From NCBI RefSeq assembly GCF_900104945.1, contig NZ_LT629736.1, forward strand, positions 434,001 through 498,000: a stretch of 64,000 nucleotides of DNA, in the 5' to 3' direction. This DNA comes from Halopseudomonas xinjiangensis. Lineage in GTDB: Bacteria > Pseudomonadota > Gammaproteobacteria > Pseudomonadales > Pseudomonadaceae. Of this stretch, positions 20,941 to 29,295 are shown one piece after another. The notes beneath the pieces are model-generated. The model was given only the letters and a program-made list of their open reading frames with translations, did not search any database and was not told the DNA's origin. Both the position numbers and the translations under genes were made by a program. How positions within the stretch are numbered: the stretch's first letter is position 1; every line of letters begins with the position of its first letter.

Positions 20941-22725
20941 CTACTGGAGCCGAAGATCTGCAAGGCGTTCCAGAAATTCGGCACTACCGACTTCTCCAGG
21001 CAGGCGCAGCGCAGTCCGTTCGACTCCGTTCGTGTGGTAGAACAGAAACGCAGGCGGGCCGAAAAGCTGCTTGTCGGTCAACCAGGCGCGCTGATCCGGG
21101 GTGTTGTCGGTCAGGTCCAGGCGGATTCGAGCCACATTCTGCAGCTGCGCCTGGACCTGAGGATCACCTAGCACACGTCGTTCGATGATCTTGCAGCTGA
21201 TGCACCAGTCGGCGTAGAGCTCGAGCACGGCAGGGCGGCCGAGTTGCTGTGCCTGGCTCAGCTCGCGCTGTAGTGCTGCCTGGCTTTCCACGGTAGTGAA
21301 AAAGGTGTCGGTACTCGCTGCGGCCCGGTCACCCTGAGTCAATGGTTGCAGCGGGCGCAACGGGTCATGACCGCCTGCCAGCGCCCCGGTAAGCGCGGCC
21401 AGGCTATAAAACGCAGCAAGCAAGGCGAGGGTCTGAGCGAATCGCCCCCAGCCGCCCCGCGGTGAACGCTCGAACAGTCCGAGCTGGATCGCCAGGCCGG
21501 CTGCAAGGGCGGCCCATAGCGCCAGACTCAGGGACCCGGGCAGGATGCGCTCGAGCAGCCAGATTGCCACGCCAAGCAAGCCGAATCCGAACAGCTGCTT
21601 GACACCGTTGAGCCAGGCCCCTGACCGCGGCAGGAGCGCACTGCCGAACACAGCGACCAGCAGCAGGGGGACGCCCATGCCCAGCGCGAGAAAGAACAGG
21701 CGCAGTGCGCCGCCCAGTGCGTCGCCGGTGGCGCTGATGTAGACCAGGGCGCCGGCCAGCGGCGCGGAAATGCACGGTGACACGACCAGCGTCGAAAGCG
21801 CGCCCATCAAGGCTGCGCCGGGAACCGAGCCACCTCGGGTGCGGCTGCCGAGTCGTTCCAGAGGTTCGCGTAGCGCGGCGGGCAATCGCAGGTCGAACAG
21901 ACCGAACATGGCCAGAGCGAACAGAACAAATAGCGCGGCGAAGATGCCGAGCAGCCATGGCGACTGCATACGCGCCTGGATATTCAGGGCCGCGCCGAAG
22001 ATGCCGATCAAAGCGCCTACCACCGCGAAGGTCACAGCCATTCCGAGCACGTAGCTGCCAGCCAGAACGAGCGCGCGGGGACGATCGATATGCTGGCGTC
22101 CGAGTACCAGGCTGGTAAGGATCGGCAGCATCGGCAATACGCACGGGGTGAAGGTCAGGCCGAGTCCGGCCAGGAAGAACAACAGAAGCGCCAGCGAAAC
22201 ACCGCTGTCGACCGAGGACTCAGGCTCCGATGAGGTCTGCGGCGCGGTCAAAGCCTCGCCGCTGCCCACATCAAGCACGACCGTTTCCGGGGGGTAGCAC
22301 AAACCGGCGTCAGCGCAGCCCTGGAAGCTCAGCCGCAGAGCGCTGACCGTCGCACCTTCCTGCAGCTCCAGCGTGACCTCAAGCGAGTCGTAATAGACCT
22401 CGACATCGCCGAAATATTCGTCGGTCTTGTGCTCCCCGTCCGGAAGACGAACAGCCTTGATAGCCTCAGGGGCATTCGGCACTTCGAAGCCGAGGCGATG
22501 CCGATACAGGTAATAGCCAGGCGGCATGTCGAAACGCACACGCAGCTGGTCAGAGCCGCGTTGCTCCAGTGACGGCCGAAAGGCCTCATGCACGGGAAGA
22601 AAGTCAGCCTGTCCGCTGCCGCCATCCAGCAGGCTGGTACCCGCCGCGCCGTCGTCAATGAGTTGTGCCTGGGCAAGAGGGGTGCAGAGCAGACACAGCA
22701 ATAATAGAAAGCGATGCAACAGCAT
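20941..22725 (-). CDS. dsbD: Thiol:disulfide interchange protein DsbD
   Basis: Carries electrons from cytoplasmic thioredoxin across the inner membrane to periplasmic DsbC/DsbG and cytochrome c maturation. 594 residues: signal peptide (about 1-20, ending AQA), N-terminal alpha domain with the Cys pair in GCADAGLCYPP, eight-helix membrane domain with FTPCVLPMLPIL and VVSPCISAPLAGA holding the redox cysteines, and a C-terminal thioredoxin domain with ELYADWCISCKIIE (CxxC variant CISC; E. coli has CVAC). All six redox cysteines are present. Located upstream of aroQ as in other pseudomonads. Confidence 0.96.
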   Translation of the reverse strand: MLLHRFLLLLCLLCTPLAQAQLIDDGAAGTSLLDGGSGQADFLPVHEAFRPSLEQRGSDQLRVRFDMPPGYYLYRHRLGFEVPNAPEAIKAVRLPDGEHKTDEYFGDVEVYYDSLEVTLELQEGATVSALRLSFQGCADAGLCYPPETVVLDVGSGEALTAPQTSSEPESSVDSGVSLALLLFFLAGLGLTFTPCVLPMLPILTSLVLGRQHIDRPRALVLAGSYVLGMAVTFAVVGALIGIFGAALNIQARMQSPWLLGIFAALFVLFALAMFGLFDLRLPAALREPLERLGSRTRGGSVPGAALMGALSTLVVSPCISAPLAGALVYISATGDALGGALRLFFLALGMGVPLLLVAVFGSALLPRSGAWLNGVKQLFGFGLLGVAIWLLERILPGSLSLALWAALAAGLAIQLGLFERSPRGGWGRFAQTLALLAAFYSLAALTGALAGGHDPLRPLQPLTQGDRAAASTDTFFTTVESQAALQRELSQAQQLGRPAVLELYADWCISCKIIERRVLGDPQVQAQLQNVARIRLDLTDNTPDQRAWLTDKQLFGPPAFLFYHTNGVERTALRLPGEVGSAEFLERLADLRLQ

Positions 22726-22918
22726 GTTGGACCCGGCGAGTGATCGAAGCAGACATCATAATGCTTCGTTGGGGCATTGCCGAGGGCGAATCTTGTAGAC
22801 CGGGCTGTACGTGCCAGCGCAGGGGCGATCCGCGCGGACACTGAATTACCTGGCTGGTGACGGTGTCCTAGCCATGCCCGGGTGGTATGCTGGGCGCGGG
22901 TTGCTAAGGAGCGGAATG

Positions 22919-23887
22919 ATGAGATTCGGACGAAACAAGCTGGGCCATAACAACGATTCGCTGACCAGTCGCACTGTCGGTCTGGCGTTGGCCGTTCTGC
23001 TGGCGGTCTACCTGCTGGTCTGCCTGATCCTCGGTTGGTACTGGAGTCGCGAGCCTGGCCTTGAGCCGGTCGCTCCCACTCCCGGCCCTGACACCACGCT
23101 GGTAGTCGGCTCGACCACCGCCCGTACGGTCCATGGGCTGATGTATACGTTGCTGCAGAAGCCGGGTGGCTTTACTGGCAACGACATTTTTCCGCCTGGC
23201 GTCTGGCTGGACAATATGCCCAGCTGGGAATTCGGCGTATTGGTGCAGGTACGTGACATGTCACGAGCGATGCGTCGAGATATGGCGCGTTCGCAGTCTC
23301 AGTCGCAGGAAGACCCCGATCTGGCTCTGGCCGAGCCGCGATTCAACTTCGATAACAACAGCTGGATGTTCCCGGGTAGCGAAAGCGAATACCGCTCCGG
23401 TCTGCGCGCCCTGAACAGATACATCCGCCGCCTCGAGACCGGCGAGGCCAACTTCTATGCCCGTGCCGATAACCTGGCGAGCTGGATCGGTGATTCGAGC
23501 ACGCGCCTGGGGTCGTTATCCCAGAGGTTGTCTTCAAGTGTCGGTCAGGCGGAAGTGACCGAAGAAGGACGGCACTATCGCAAGACGCCGTGGCTGGAAA
23601 TCGATGATGTGTTTTTCGAAGCGCGTGGCTCCGCCTGGGCGCTGTTGCACCTGATGCGTGCCGTCGAGCACGACTACGCGGACGTGCTCGAACGCAAGAA
23701 TGCCATGACCAGTCTGCAGCAGATCATGCGCGAGCTCGAAGCGACACAGCAGCCGCTGTATAGCCCGGTGGTGCTCAACGGCAGCGGCATGGGCATCCTG
23801 GCGAATCATTCGCTGGTGATGGCCAATTACCTGTCACGTGCAAATGCCGCGATGATCGACCTGCGTCGGCTGCTCGAGCAGGGCTAG
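22919..23887 (+). CDS. DUF2333 family inner-membrane protein
   Basis: 322 residues. One N-terminal membrane anchor (TVGLALAVLLAVYLLVCLIL, about 19-40) followed by a large soluble, probably periplasmic domain. The sequence fits the DUF2333 family known from pseudomonads, function unknown. Visible landmarks are GGFTGNDIFPPGVWLDNMPS at about 80-100 and several long helices. Two adjacent ATGs (22916 and 22919) are possible; the second is 7 bases from AAGGAG and is preferred. Divergent from dsbD; followed by the Nudix gene after only 2 bases, so the two are probably co-transcribed. Confidence 0.8.
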   Translation: MRFGRNKLGHNNDSLTSRTVGLALAVLLAVYLLVCLILGWYWSREPGLEPVAPTPGPDTTLVVGSTTARTVHGLMYTLLQKPGGFTGNDIFPPGVWLDNMPSWEFGVLVQVRDMSRAMRRDMARSQSQSQEDPDLALAEPRFNFDNNSWMFPGSESEYRSGLRALNRYIRRLETGEANFYARADNLASWIGDSSTRLGSLSQRLSSSVGQAEVTEEGRHYRKTPWLEIDDVFFEARGSAWALLHLMRAVEHDYADVLERKNAMTSLQQIMRELEATQQPLYSPVVLNGSGMGILANHSLVMANYLSRANAAMIDLRRLLEQG

Positions 23888-23889
23888 GC

Positions 23890-24435
23890 ATGGATGAGCG
23901 ATCCATAAACGCCTATCTTGCGCGCTCCGCTGCCGAGGACGTATTCCACGTCAACGAGCGCGACGAAACTCTCGGGGTGGTCAGCCGCGCGACCATTCAA
24001 CGCGACAGGCTGATCACGCGTAGCACCTTCATTTTCGTCTTCAACTCGCGCGGCGAGCTGTGCATGCATCGCAGGACACTTCACAAAAGGCTGTATCCGG
24101 GTTTCTGGGACGTCGCCGCCGGCGGGGTGGTGAGCGCAGGCGAAAGCTACGCGGACGGTGCCAGACGTGAGTTGGCGGAAGAGCTTGGCGTGGTTGGAGC
24201 TGGCCTCACCGAGCATCTGCGGTTTTTCTATGACTCGCCGGAGAGCCGTTTGTGGGGGGCAGTGTTCAGTTGCGTATGGGATGGACCGATCACCATGCAG
24301 CCCGAGGAAGTGCTGGACGTACGCTGGATCGATCCGCACAGCGACTGGCAGCGCCCCGAGGAAAAGTATTCGCCGGACTCCTTGCTGGCGCTCAGGCTGC
24401 TCATGGACAAGCAACAGCGAGACGCAGATGAATAG
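23890..24435 (+). CDS. yfcD: Nudix hydrolase, YfcD family
   Basis: 181 residues. The Nudix box is complete (GGVVSAGESYADGARRELAEELGV, about 78-101, with the REL-EE-G residues that bind metal). The N-terminal DEVFHVNERDETLGVV-like part and STFIFVFNSRGELCMHRRT place it in the YfcD branch, related to isopentenyl-diphosphate isomerases but acting as hydrolases; the substrate is not known. It sits 2 bases after DUF2333 and overlaps the following SUI1-like gene by 8 bases, suggesting translational coupling. Confidence 0.9.
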   Translation: MDERSINAYLARSAAEDVFHVNERDETLGVVSRATIQRDRLITRSTFIFVFNSRGELCMHRRTLHKRLYPGFWDVAAGGVVSAGESYADGARRELAEELGVVGAGLTEHLRFFYDSPESRLWGAVFSCVWDGPITMQPEEVLDVRWIDPHSDWQRPEEKYSPDSLLALRLLMDKQQRDADE

Positions 24436-24799
24436 CAGGAAGAAGGGATTGGACTCGCTCGGCGGCCTGGTTTATTCGACCGATACCGGGCGAATGTGTC
24501 CGGGCTGTAGCGAGCCCGTCAGCGGTTGCCGTTGTGGCGAGGCCGCGCCGCCCCAGGGCGATGGTATCGCACGGGTCCGACGCGAGACCAAGGGACGCGG
24601 CGGCAAGACGGTAACGACCATCAGCGGCCTGATCCTTCCTGAGGCCGAGCTCAAGGCATTGGCGAAGCAGATGAAAGCGCGCTGCGGATGCGGCGGATCG
24701 CTGAAGGATGGCGTGATCGAAATTCAGGGCGACCAGGTCGAATTGCTGTGCCAATGGCTGGGTGAAAAGGGTGTCAAGGCCAAGCGGTCGGGCGGCTGA
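24428..24799 (+). CDS. yciH: SUI1/eIF1-like translation factor (YciH)
   Basis: 123 residues. The N-terminal segment holds a cysteine cluster (MCPGCSEPVSGCRCGE, about 23-38) that could bind zinc; the C-terminal SUI1 domain follows (VRRETKGRGGKTVTTISGL, then CGCGGSLKDGVIEIQGDQVE). YciH can proofread initiation like eIF1 in vitro; its role in the cell is unclear. The ATG at 24428 is inside the end of the Nudix gene (8-base overlap) and gives the standard N-terminus; the longer open frame back to 24158 is a shadow. Confidence 0.93.
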   Translation: MNSRKKGLDSLGGLVYSTDTGRMCPGCSEPVSGCRCGEAAPPQGDGIARVRRETKGRGGKTVTTISGLILPEAELKALAKQMKARCGCGGSLKDGVIEIQGDQVELLCQWLGEKGVKAKRSGG

Positions 24800-24804
24800 C
24801 AGCG

Positions 24805-26157
24805 TTGCGCCTCACCACTCTGGCGGCTGATTGGAAGTCACCCAACACTCAGCGTCAGGTCTGGGCACTCGCCGTGCCGATGATCCTCTCGAATGTCAGT
24901 GTGCCCCTTGTCGGCCTGGTCGACACAGCGGTAATCGGCCATATGGATGCCGCTTACCATCTCGGTGGGGTGGCAGTTGGCGCCACGTTGATCACCTTTG
25001 TGCTGTGGGCTACCGGTTTTCTTCGCATGGGTACCACAGGCTTCGTCGCCCAGGCCTGGGGTCGACGCGACGGCGATGCCTTGCGACTCCTGTTGGCACA
25101 GTTGCTCTGGCTGGCGCTGCTCCTGTCATGCGCTGTCTGGCTGCTTAAGTCACCACTCTTTTCTCTAGGACTTCATTTTGTCGACGCCAGCCCGGAACTG
25201 ATCGGCGAGGCGCAGCGCTACGTGGAGATTCGCCTGTTCAGCCTGCCCGCAGCGCTGGCCAACTTCGTGCTGGTCGGCTGGTTCATAGGAGCCGGAGTGG
25301 GGCGAGCCCCGATGTTCCTGCTGCTCACCGTAAATCTGACCAACGTCCTGCTGGACGTTTTGCTGGTGGTCGGGCTGGAAATGGGCGTGGCGGGCGCAGC
25401 CTGGGCCACGGTGGCAGGAGATTACTGCGGTCTATTGCTCGGCTTGTGTCTGCTGCGGCCTTTGCTGGCGCAGGTGCCTGGTCGGCTTGACTGGCGTGCC
25501 GCCTTGCAATTGCGGGGCGCGGCGCCGCTGATGCAGGTCAACCGCGATATTCTCATTCGCACGCTGGCACTGGAAGCGGTGTTCTATTTGCTGGTGGTCC
25601 AGGGCTCGCAGTACGGCGATGCAGTAATCGCCGCCAACGCAGTATTGCTCAATTTCCTGCTGCTGACATCGCACGGGCTTGATGGGCTTGCTCATGCGGT
25701 AGAAGGGCTCGGCGGCAGCGCCATTGGCGCTCGCGATCACCGCCGGCTCCGACGCGTGCTGGTCGTATCGACCGGCTGGTCGCTCATTCTCAGCCTGGCC
25801 TTCGTTGCGGCATTTACCTTGTTTGGTGAGCACATCGTGCGGATGCTCACTGATATCGAGTCGGTGCGCGACACGGCAGTTCGTTATCTGCCCTGGATGG
25901 CCTGGATGCCACTGGTGGCGGTATGGGGCTACCTGCTCGATGGTCTGTTCATCAGTGCAACCCGAGCCCGCGCCATGCGCAACGCCATGCTCTTATCAGT
26001 CGTTGGGGTTTACGTACCCATCGCCTGGTTTTTCTGGGGTGCCGGGAATCACGCGTTATGGCTGGGTTTCCATCTATTCATGGTGGCGCGAGGGTTGACG
26101 CTTGGTGGCTGGTTCGTCTGGCTGTGGTGGCGGGGGCGGTGGATCGCATCGCACTAG
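24805..26157 (+). CDS. MATE family efflux transporter, DinF-like
   Basis: 450 residues and about twelve membrane helices. N-terminal QVWALAVPMILSNVSVPLVGLVDTAVIGHM is the MATE signature, and the second half repeats the fold (NRDILIRTLALEAVFYLLVV). The GLVDTAVIGHM form is that of the DinF branch rather than NorM. Substrate unknown; such proteins export organic cations or other small molecules with Na+ or H+. The only plausible start is TTG at 24805, 5 bases after the yciH stop, as the first internal ATG is inside helix 1. The stop overlaps the stop of convergent cmoM by 4 bases. Confidence 0.9.
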   Translation: MRLTTLAADWKSPNTQRQVWALAVPMILSNVSVPLVGLVDTAVIGHMDAAYHLGGVAVGATLITFVLWATGFLRMGTTGFVAQAWGRRDGDALRLLLAQLLWLALLLSCAVWLLKSPLFSLGLHFVDASPELIGEAQRYVEIRLFSLPAALANFVLVGWFIGAGVGRAPMFLLLTVNLTNVLLDVLLVVGLEMGVAGAAWATVAGDYCGLLLGLCLLRPLLAQVPGRLDWRAALQLRGAAPLMQVNRDILIRTLALEAVFYLLVVQGSQYGDAVIAANAVLLNFLLLTSHGLDGLAHAVEGLGGSAIGARDHRRLRRVLVVSTGWSLILSLAFVAAFTLFGEHIVRMLTDIESVRDTAVRYLPWMAWMPLVAVWGYLLDGLFISATRARAMRNAMLLSVVGVYVPIAWFFWGAGNHALWLGFHLFMVARGLTLGGWFVWLWWRGRWIASH

Positions 26158-26930
26158 TTCGTCCTCGGCACCAGCCACCAATGCAGGTACCGCCCCATAT
26201 GTCGGTAGGCAGGGTGGGTGCTGTACAGCAGTTCGCGTTCGATGACCTCGTCCAGCGAAGCCTGTGCCTTGAACGGCTCGTGCATGTAGTCGTGGAACAC
26301 GCGGATGCCAGTTTCTCCCTTGAGCTCTAGGCCTGCATCAGCCACCCAGTTGGCGACATAGCGTGGATCGAGCGGTTGCTGGGGCGTGAGACTGCGGCGC
26401 CCCTCGCCGGCGAGCTGGTTGCGCTCAATCTTGCGGAACTGACCCTTGATCAGATTCTTGTAAATGAGGGCATCGCGGTTGTAGAACGCCAGCGAGATAG
26501 CGCCGCCATCGTTGACCAGGCTGCGCAGACAGCGGAGCGCCTCGGCCGGGTCGGCGAGCCATTCCAGTACGGCGTGACAGATCACCAGATCAAAGACCTC
26601 GCCGCTGGCAGGCAGCGTCTGCAGCGATGCCTGAATGAAGGAAGGCGGATGCGCCAACGCATGCTGGGCAAGCCGGGCACGGGCATGCTCGAGCATTTCC
26701 AGCGATGGGTCCGTTACGGTGAGCTGATGGCCTTTCAGCGCCAGCCACTCGCTCATATGGCCCAGCCCCGCACCGGCGTCGAGCACGCGCAAGACGCTTC
26801 GCCCGTCCTGGATAGTCCGCAGCCATTCACCCAGATCCCGGGTCAGCACCGCCAGACGCACGGCACCTTTGGGGCTGTCATAAATCTTGCGTGCGAAATG
26901 CGCGCCGAGCTGGTCGAAGTGACGGTCCAT
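26154..26930 (-). CDS. cmoM: tRNA cmo5U methyltransferase CmoM
   Basis: SAM-dependent methyltransferase (SmtA/CmoM group) that methylates carboxymethoxyuridine in the wobble position of some tRNAs to mcmo5U. 258 residues; MDRHFDQLGAHFARKIYDSPKG is the typical start, motif I is VLDAGAGLGHMSEWLA at about 46-61, followed by TVTDPSLEML and DLVICHAVLEWL. The C-terminal YMHEPFKAQASLDEVIERE also fits the family. Start at the ATG of 26930; the longer frame upstream runs into the ppa terminator. Possibly partly read from ppa. Confidence 0.88.
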   Translation of the reverse strand: MDRHFDQLGAHFARKIYDSPKGAVRLAVLTRDLGEWLRTIQDGRSVLRVLDAGAGLGHMSEWLALKGHQLTVTDPSLEMLEHARARLAQHALAHPPSFIQASLQTLPASGEVFDLVICHAVLEWLADPAEALRCLRSLVNDGGAISLAFYNRDALIYKNLIKGQFRKIERNQLAGEGRRSLTPQQPLDPRYVANWVADAGLELKGETGIRVFHDYMHEPFKAQASLDEVIERELLYSTHPAYRHMGRYLHWWLVPRTN

Positions 26931-26992
26931 GCGAGCCTTTGTGATCCGCGAAGAAGGGATACGCGAAGCGTACCCGAAAGTGCGACGGGCAT

Positions 26993-27020
26993 AAAAAAAG
27001 CCAGCTTGTGGCCGGCTTTT
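26993..27020 (-). terminator. Terminator of ppa
   Basis: AAAAGCCGGC, an ACAAG-type loop, then GCTGGCTTTTTTTA on the minus strand: a 10-bp stem with one A/C mismatch, ending in seven T. The A/T flanks make it usable in both directions. Confidence 0.8.
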
Positions 27021-27036
27021 CAACGGGGCGAGACGT

Positions 27037-27564
27037 TTATTTTTGGTAAGCGTCTACTGCCTTAACGATTTCCGCGCGGGCCTCTTCAGCGCTGCCCCAG
27101 CGGTCGATCTTCACCCACTTGCCAGCCTCGAGATCCTTGTAGTTCTCGAAGAAGTGCTGGATCTGCTGAATCAGCAGCTCGGGAAGGTCGGTATATTCCT
27201 TGATGTCGCGGTACAGCACGCTGAGCTTGTCGTGCGGTACGGCGATCAGCTTGGCGTCTCCGCCACCATCATCAGTCATGTGCAGCACGCCGACCGGACG
27301 GGCGCGGATCACTGCGCCGGGAGTGACCGGATGCGGTGTGACGACCAGGACGTCGAGCGGGTCGCCGTCGTCGGCCAGCGTGTTCGGGATGTATCCGTAG
27401 TTGGCCGGATAGAACATCGGTGTAGCCATGAAACGGTCGACGAACAGGGTGCTGCTGTCCTTGTCGATCTCGTATTTGATCGGCGCGTGATTGGCCGGGA
27501 TCTCGATGGCGACATAGATGTCGTTGGGTACGTCTTTGCCTGCGGGGATCTGGTCGTAGCTCAT
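27037..27564 (-). CDS. ppa: Inorganic pyrophosphatase (family I)
   Basis: Hydrolyses PPi to phosphate in the cytoplasm, pulling biosynthetic reactions forward. 175 residues, begins [23 protein letters not shown]. The metal-binding signature [10 protein letters not shown] (Asp residues about 66-71) and the conserved [11 protein letters not shown] and KLIAVPHDK motifs are intact. It has its own promoter at 27664-27692 and its own terminator, so it is separate from the pfp gene immediately upstream although on the same strand. Confidence 0.97.
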   Translation of the reverse strand: MSYDQIPAGKDVPNDIYVAIEIPANHAPIKYEIDKDSSTLFVDRFMATPMFYPANYGYIPNTLADDGDPLDVLVVTPHPVTPGAVIRARPVGVLHMTDDGGGDAKLIAVPHDKLSVLYRDIKEYTDLPELLIQQIQHFFENYKDLEAGKWVKIDRWGSAEEARAEIVKAVDAYQK

Positions 27565-27663
27565 GTTTTACCTGATTCGGGCATTTGGAAGGGTTTACTG
27601 AACAACCGTCTGACCGGCGACCGCGGCAGGAGTTCTTCACTAAGCCCTCGAAAGCTGGGCGAG

Positions 27664-27692
27664 ATTATAGGTGCTAACGTAGCGGATACCAA
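27664..27692 (-). promoter_or_regulatory. Sigma70 promoter of ppa
   Basis: On the minus strand TTGGTA (27692-27687) and a perfect TATAAT (27669-27664) are separated by 17 bases, about 100 bases upstream of the ppa ATG and downstream of the pfp terminator. Confidence 0.75.
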
Positions 27693-27763
27693 GCGATTCG
27701 GAATAGAACCATGGTCTTACTGGCGAAACGGTAATAACGCCTTCGGACGACTTGCCGTTCATG

Positions 27764-27788
27764 AAAAAGCCGCCCGAAGGGGCGGCTT
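27764..27788 (-). terminator. Rho-independent terminator of pfp
   Basis: AAGCCGCCC, loop CTTC, GGGCGGCTT then TTT on the minus strand: a perfect 9-bp stem with a tetraloop and a T run, 19 bases beyond the pfp stop. Confidence 0.9.
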
Positions 27789-27806
27789 CGGACGGTCATA
27801 GTCGCA

Positions 27807-29066
27807 TCAGACGTGGAACGAGTCGAGTTTGCGTCCGACCGAAATCTTCTTCAGCCGTACGTAGTCAGGCATGCCGTTCTTGAACGGAGGTACGTCCTCA
27901 CCCTGGATCAGCGGAGACAGGTACCGGCGGCAGGCTTCGGTGATATGAAAACCGTCTTCGGTGATGAATTCGCGCGGCATGAATTTCTCCACGTTGGCGA
28001 CATCCTTCAACGGTGCTTCGATGATGTCCCAGCGGTACGGCTGGTCTTCCAGGCGGCGAATGGCCGGCATGATCGCATTCTTGCCTTCCAGTGCGATACG
28101 CACGGCCGCCTGACCCAGGGCGTACGCCTGCTCGACGTCGACCTTCGAGGCGATGTGACGCGCAGCCCGTTGCAAGTAATCAGCCACAGCCCAGTGGTAT
28201 TTGTAGCCGAGCTCATCCTTGACCAGCTTGGCGATGGTCGGCGCGACACCGCCGAGCTGGGCGTGACCGAACGCGTCGGTCAGGCCCGACTCGGACAAAA
28301 ACGTGCCATCGGCGTTCTTGATGCCTTCGGATACGCCGATTACGCAGTAGCCATACTGCTCGACGCACTCCTTGACCCGTGCCAGGAACGCAGGCTGGTC
28401 GAAGTCGATTTCCGGGAACAGCAGGATGTGCGGCGGCTGCCCTTCGCCTTCGGCGGCCAGGCCACAGGCGGCGGTGATCCAGCCGGCGTGGCGACCCATC
28501 ACTTCGAGGATGAATACCTTGGTGGAGGTAGCGGACATTGAGTCGACATCGAAGCCTGCTTCACGGATAGAGGTAGCGACATACTTGGCCACCGAGCCGA
28601 AGCCTGGCGAGCAATCGGTGATCGGCAGGTCGTTGTCCACGGTCTTGGGCACGTGGATCGCCTGGATCGGGTAACCCATGGTTTCCGCCAGTTGCGAAAC
28701 CTTGAGGCAGGTGTCGGCAGAATCGCCACCACCGTTATAGAAGAAGTAGCCGATGTCATGCGCCTTGAACACTTCGATCAGACGCTCGTACTGGGTGCGG
28801 TTGGCTTCGAGGCTTTTGAGCTTGTAGCGGCAGGAGCCGAATGCACCGGAAGGCGTATGACGCAGCGCAGCGATGTCTTCAGCCGATTCTTCGCTGGTAT
28901 CGATCAGGTCTTCGGTCAGTGCGCCAATGATGCCGTTGCGTCCGGCATAGACCTTGCCGATCTTGTCCGGGTGCTGGCGAGCCGCTTCGATGACGCCGGC
29001 AGCCGACGCGTTGATGACGGCGGTAACACCGCCGGACTGGGCATAAAAGGCATTCTTGACTGTCAT
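27807..29066 (-). CDS. pfp: 6-phosphofructokinase, pyrophosphate-dependent type
   Basis: 419 residues. Phosphofructokinase fold with the phosphoryl-donor loop NGGGDSADT (111-119) and the catalytic PKTVDND (140-146). In ATP-PFKs these positions are G (as in GGDGS) and G (PGTIDND); here they are Asp115 and Lys141, the pair known to favour pyrophosphate as donor. Predicted reaction: fructose-6-phosphate + PPi to and from fructose-1,6-bisphosphate + Pi, reversible, in the cytoplasm. Other motifs: VMGRHAGWITAACGLA and GVSEGIKN. The start at 29066 gives MTVKNAFYAQSGGVTAVINA and has GGAG 6 bases upstream. It has its own terminator and is the gene just upstream of ppa. Pseudomonas classically lacks phosphofructokinase and uses the Entner-Doudoroff pathway, so this gene is unusual here. 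Donor specificity is inferred from motifs. Confidence 0.92.
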   Translation of the reverse strand: MTVKNAFYAQSGGVTAVINASAAGVIEAARQHPDKIGKVYAGRNGIIGALTEDLIDTSEESAEDIAALRHTPSGAFGSCRYKLKSLEANRTQYERLIEVFKAHDIGYFFYNGGGDSADTCLKVSQLAETMGYPIQAIHVPKTVDNDLPITDCSPGFGSVAKYVATSIREAGFDVDSMSATSTKVFILEVMGRHAGWITAACGLAAEGEGQPPHILLFPEIDFDQPAFLARVKECVEQYGYCVIGVSEGIKNADGTFLSESGLTDAFGHAQLGGVAPTIAKLVKDELGYKYHWAVADYLQRAARHIASKVDVEQAYALGQAAVRIALEGKNAIMPAIRRLEDQPYRWDIIEAPLKDVANVEKFMPREFITEDGFHITEACRRYLSPLIQGEDVPPFKNGMPDYVRLKKISVGRKLDSFHV

Positions 29067-29174
29067 GCGGACTCCATGTGTAAAGCTGTTGGCCTGTGCT
29101 GATAGCCGTTCCCTGCAACGTCCGTATCGGTGAGCATTGCGTGTGAAGCGGGTGGCGCTCGGCGAAATCGCGGC

Positions 29175-29203
29175 ATCATAGCCCAATGCCGCATCCTTTG
29201 CAT
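29175..29203 (-). promoter_or_regulatory. Possible promoter of pfp
   Basis: TATGAT (29180-29175, minus) with ATGCAA 17 bases upstream (29203-29198). The -10 is good, the -35 matches three of six. It is in the divergent region between pfp and mpl. Confidence 0.4.
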
Positions 29204-29240
29204 GGACCACCGCCGGGCGCTAATGTTGCACCGGCGTGCG

Positions 29241-29249
29241 TGATAGTAT
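29241..29249 (+). promoter_or_regulatory. Possible extended -10 promoter of mpl
   Basis: TGATAGTAT (29241-29249) reads as an extended -10 (TG-N-TAGTAT), 47 bases before the mpl ATG, with no clear -35. It faces away from the pfp promoter. Confidence 0.4.
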
Positions 29250-29295
29250 CGCGACACGCTGATTGCGAAACGAATACACCTTTTCTGGATCGACC

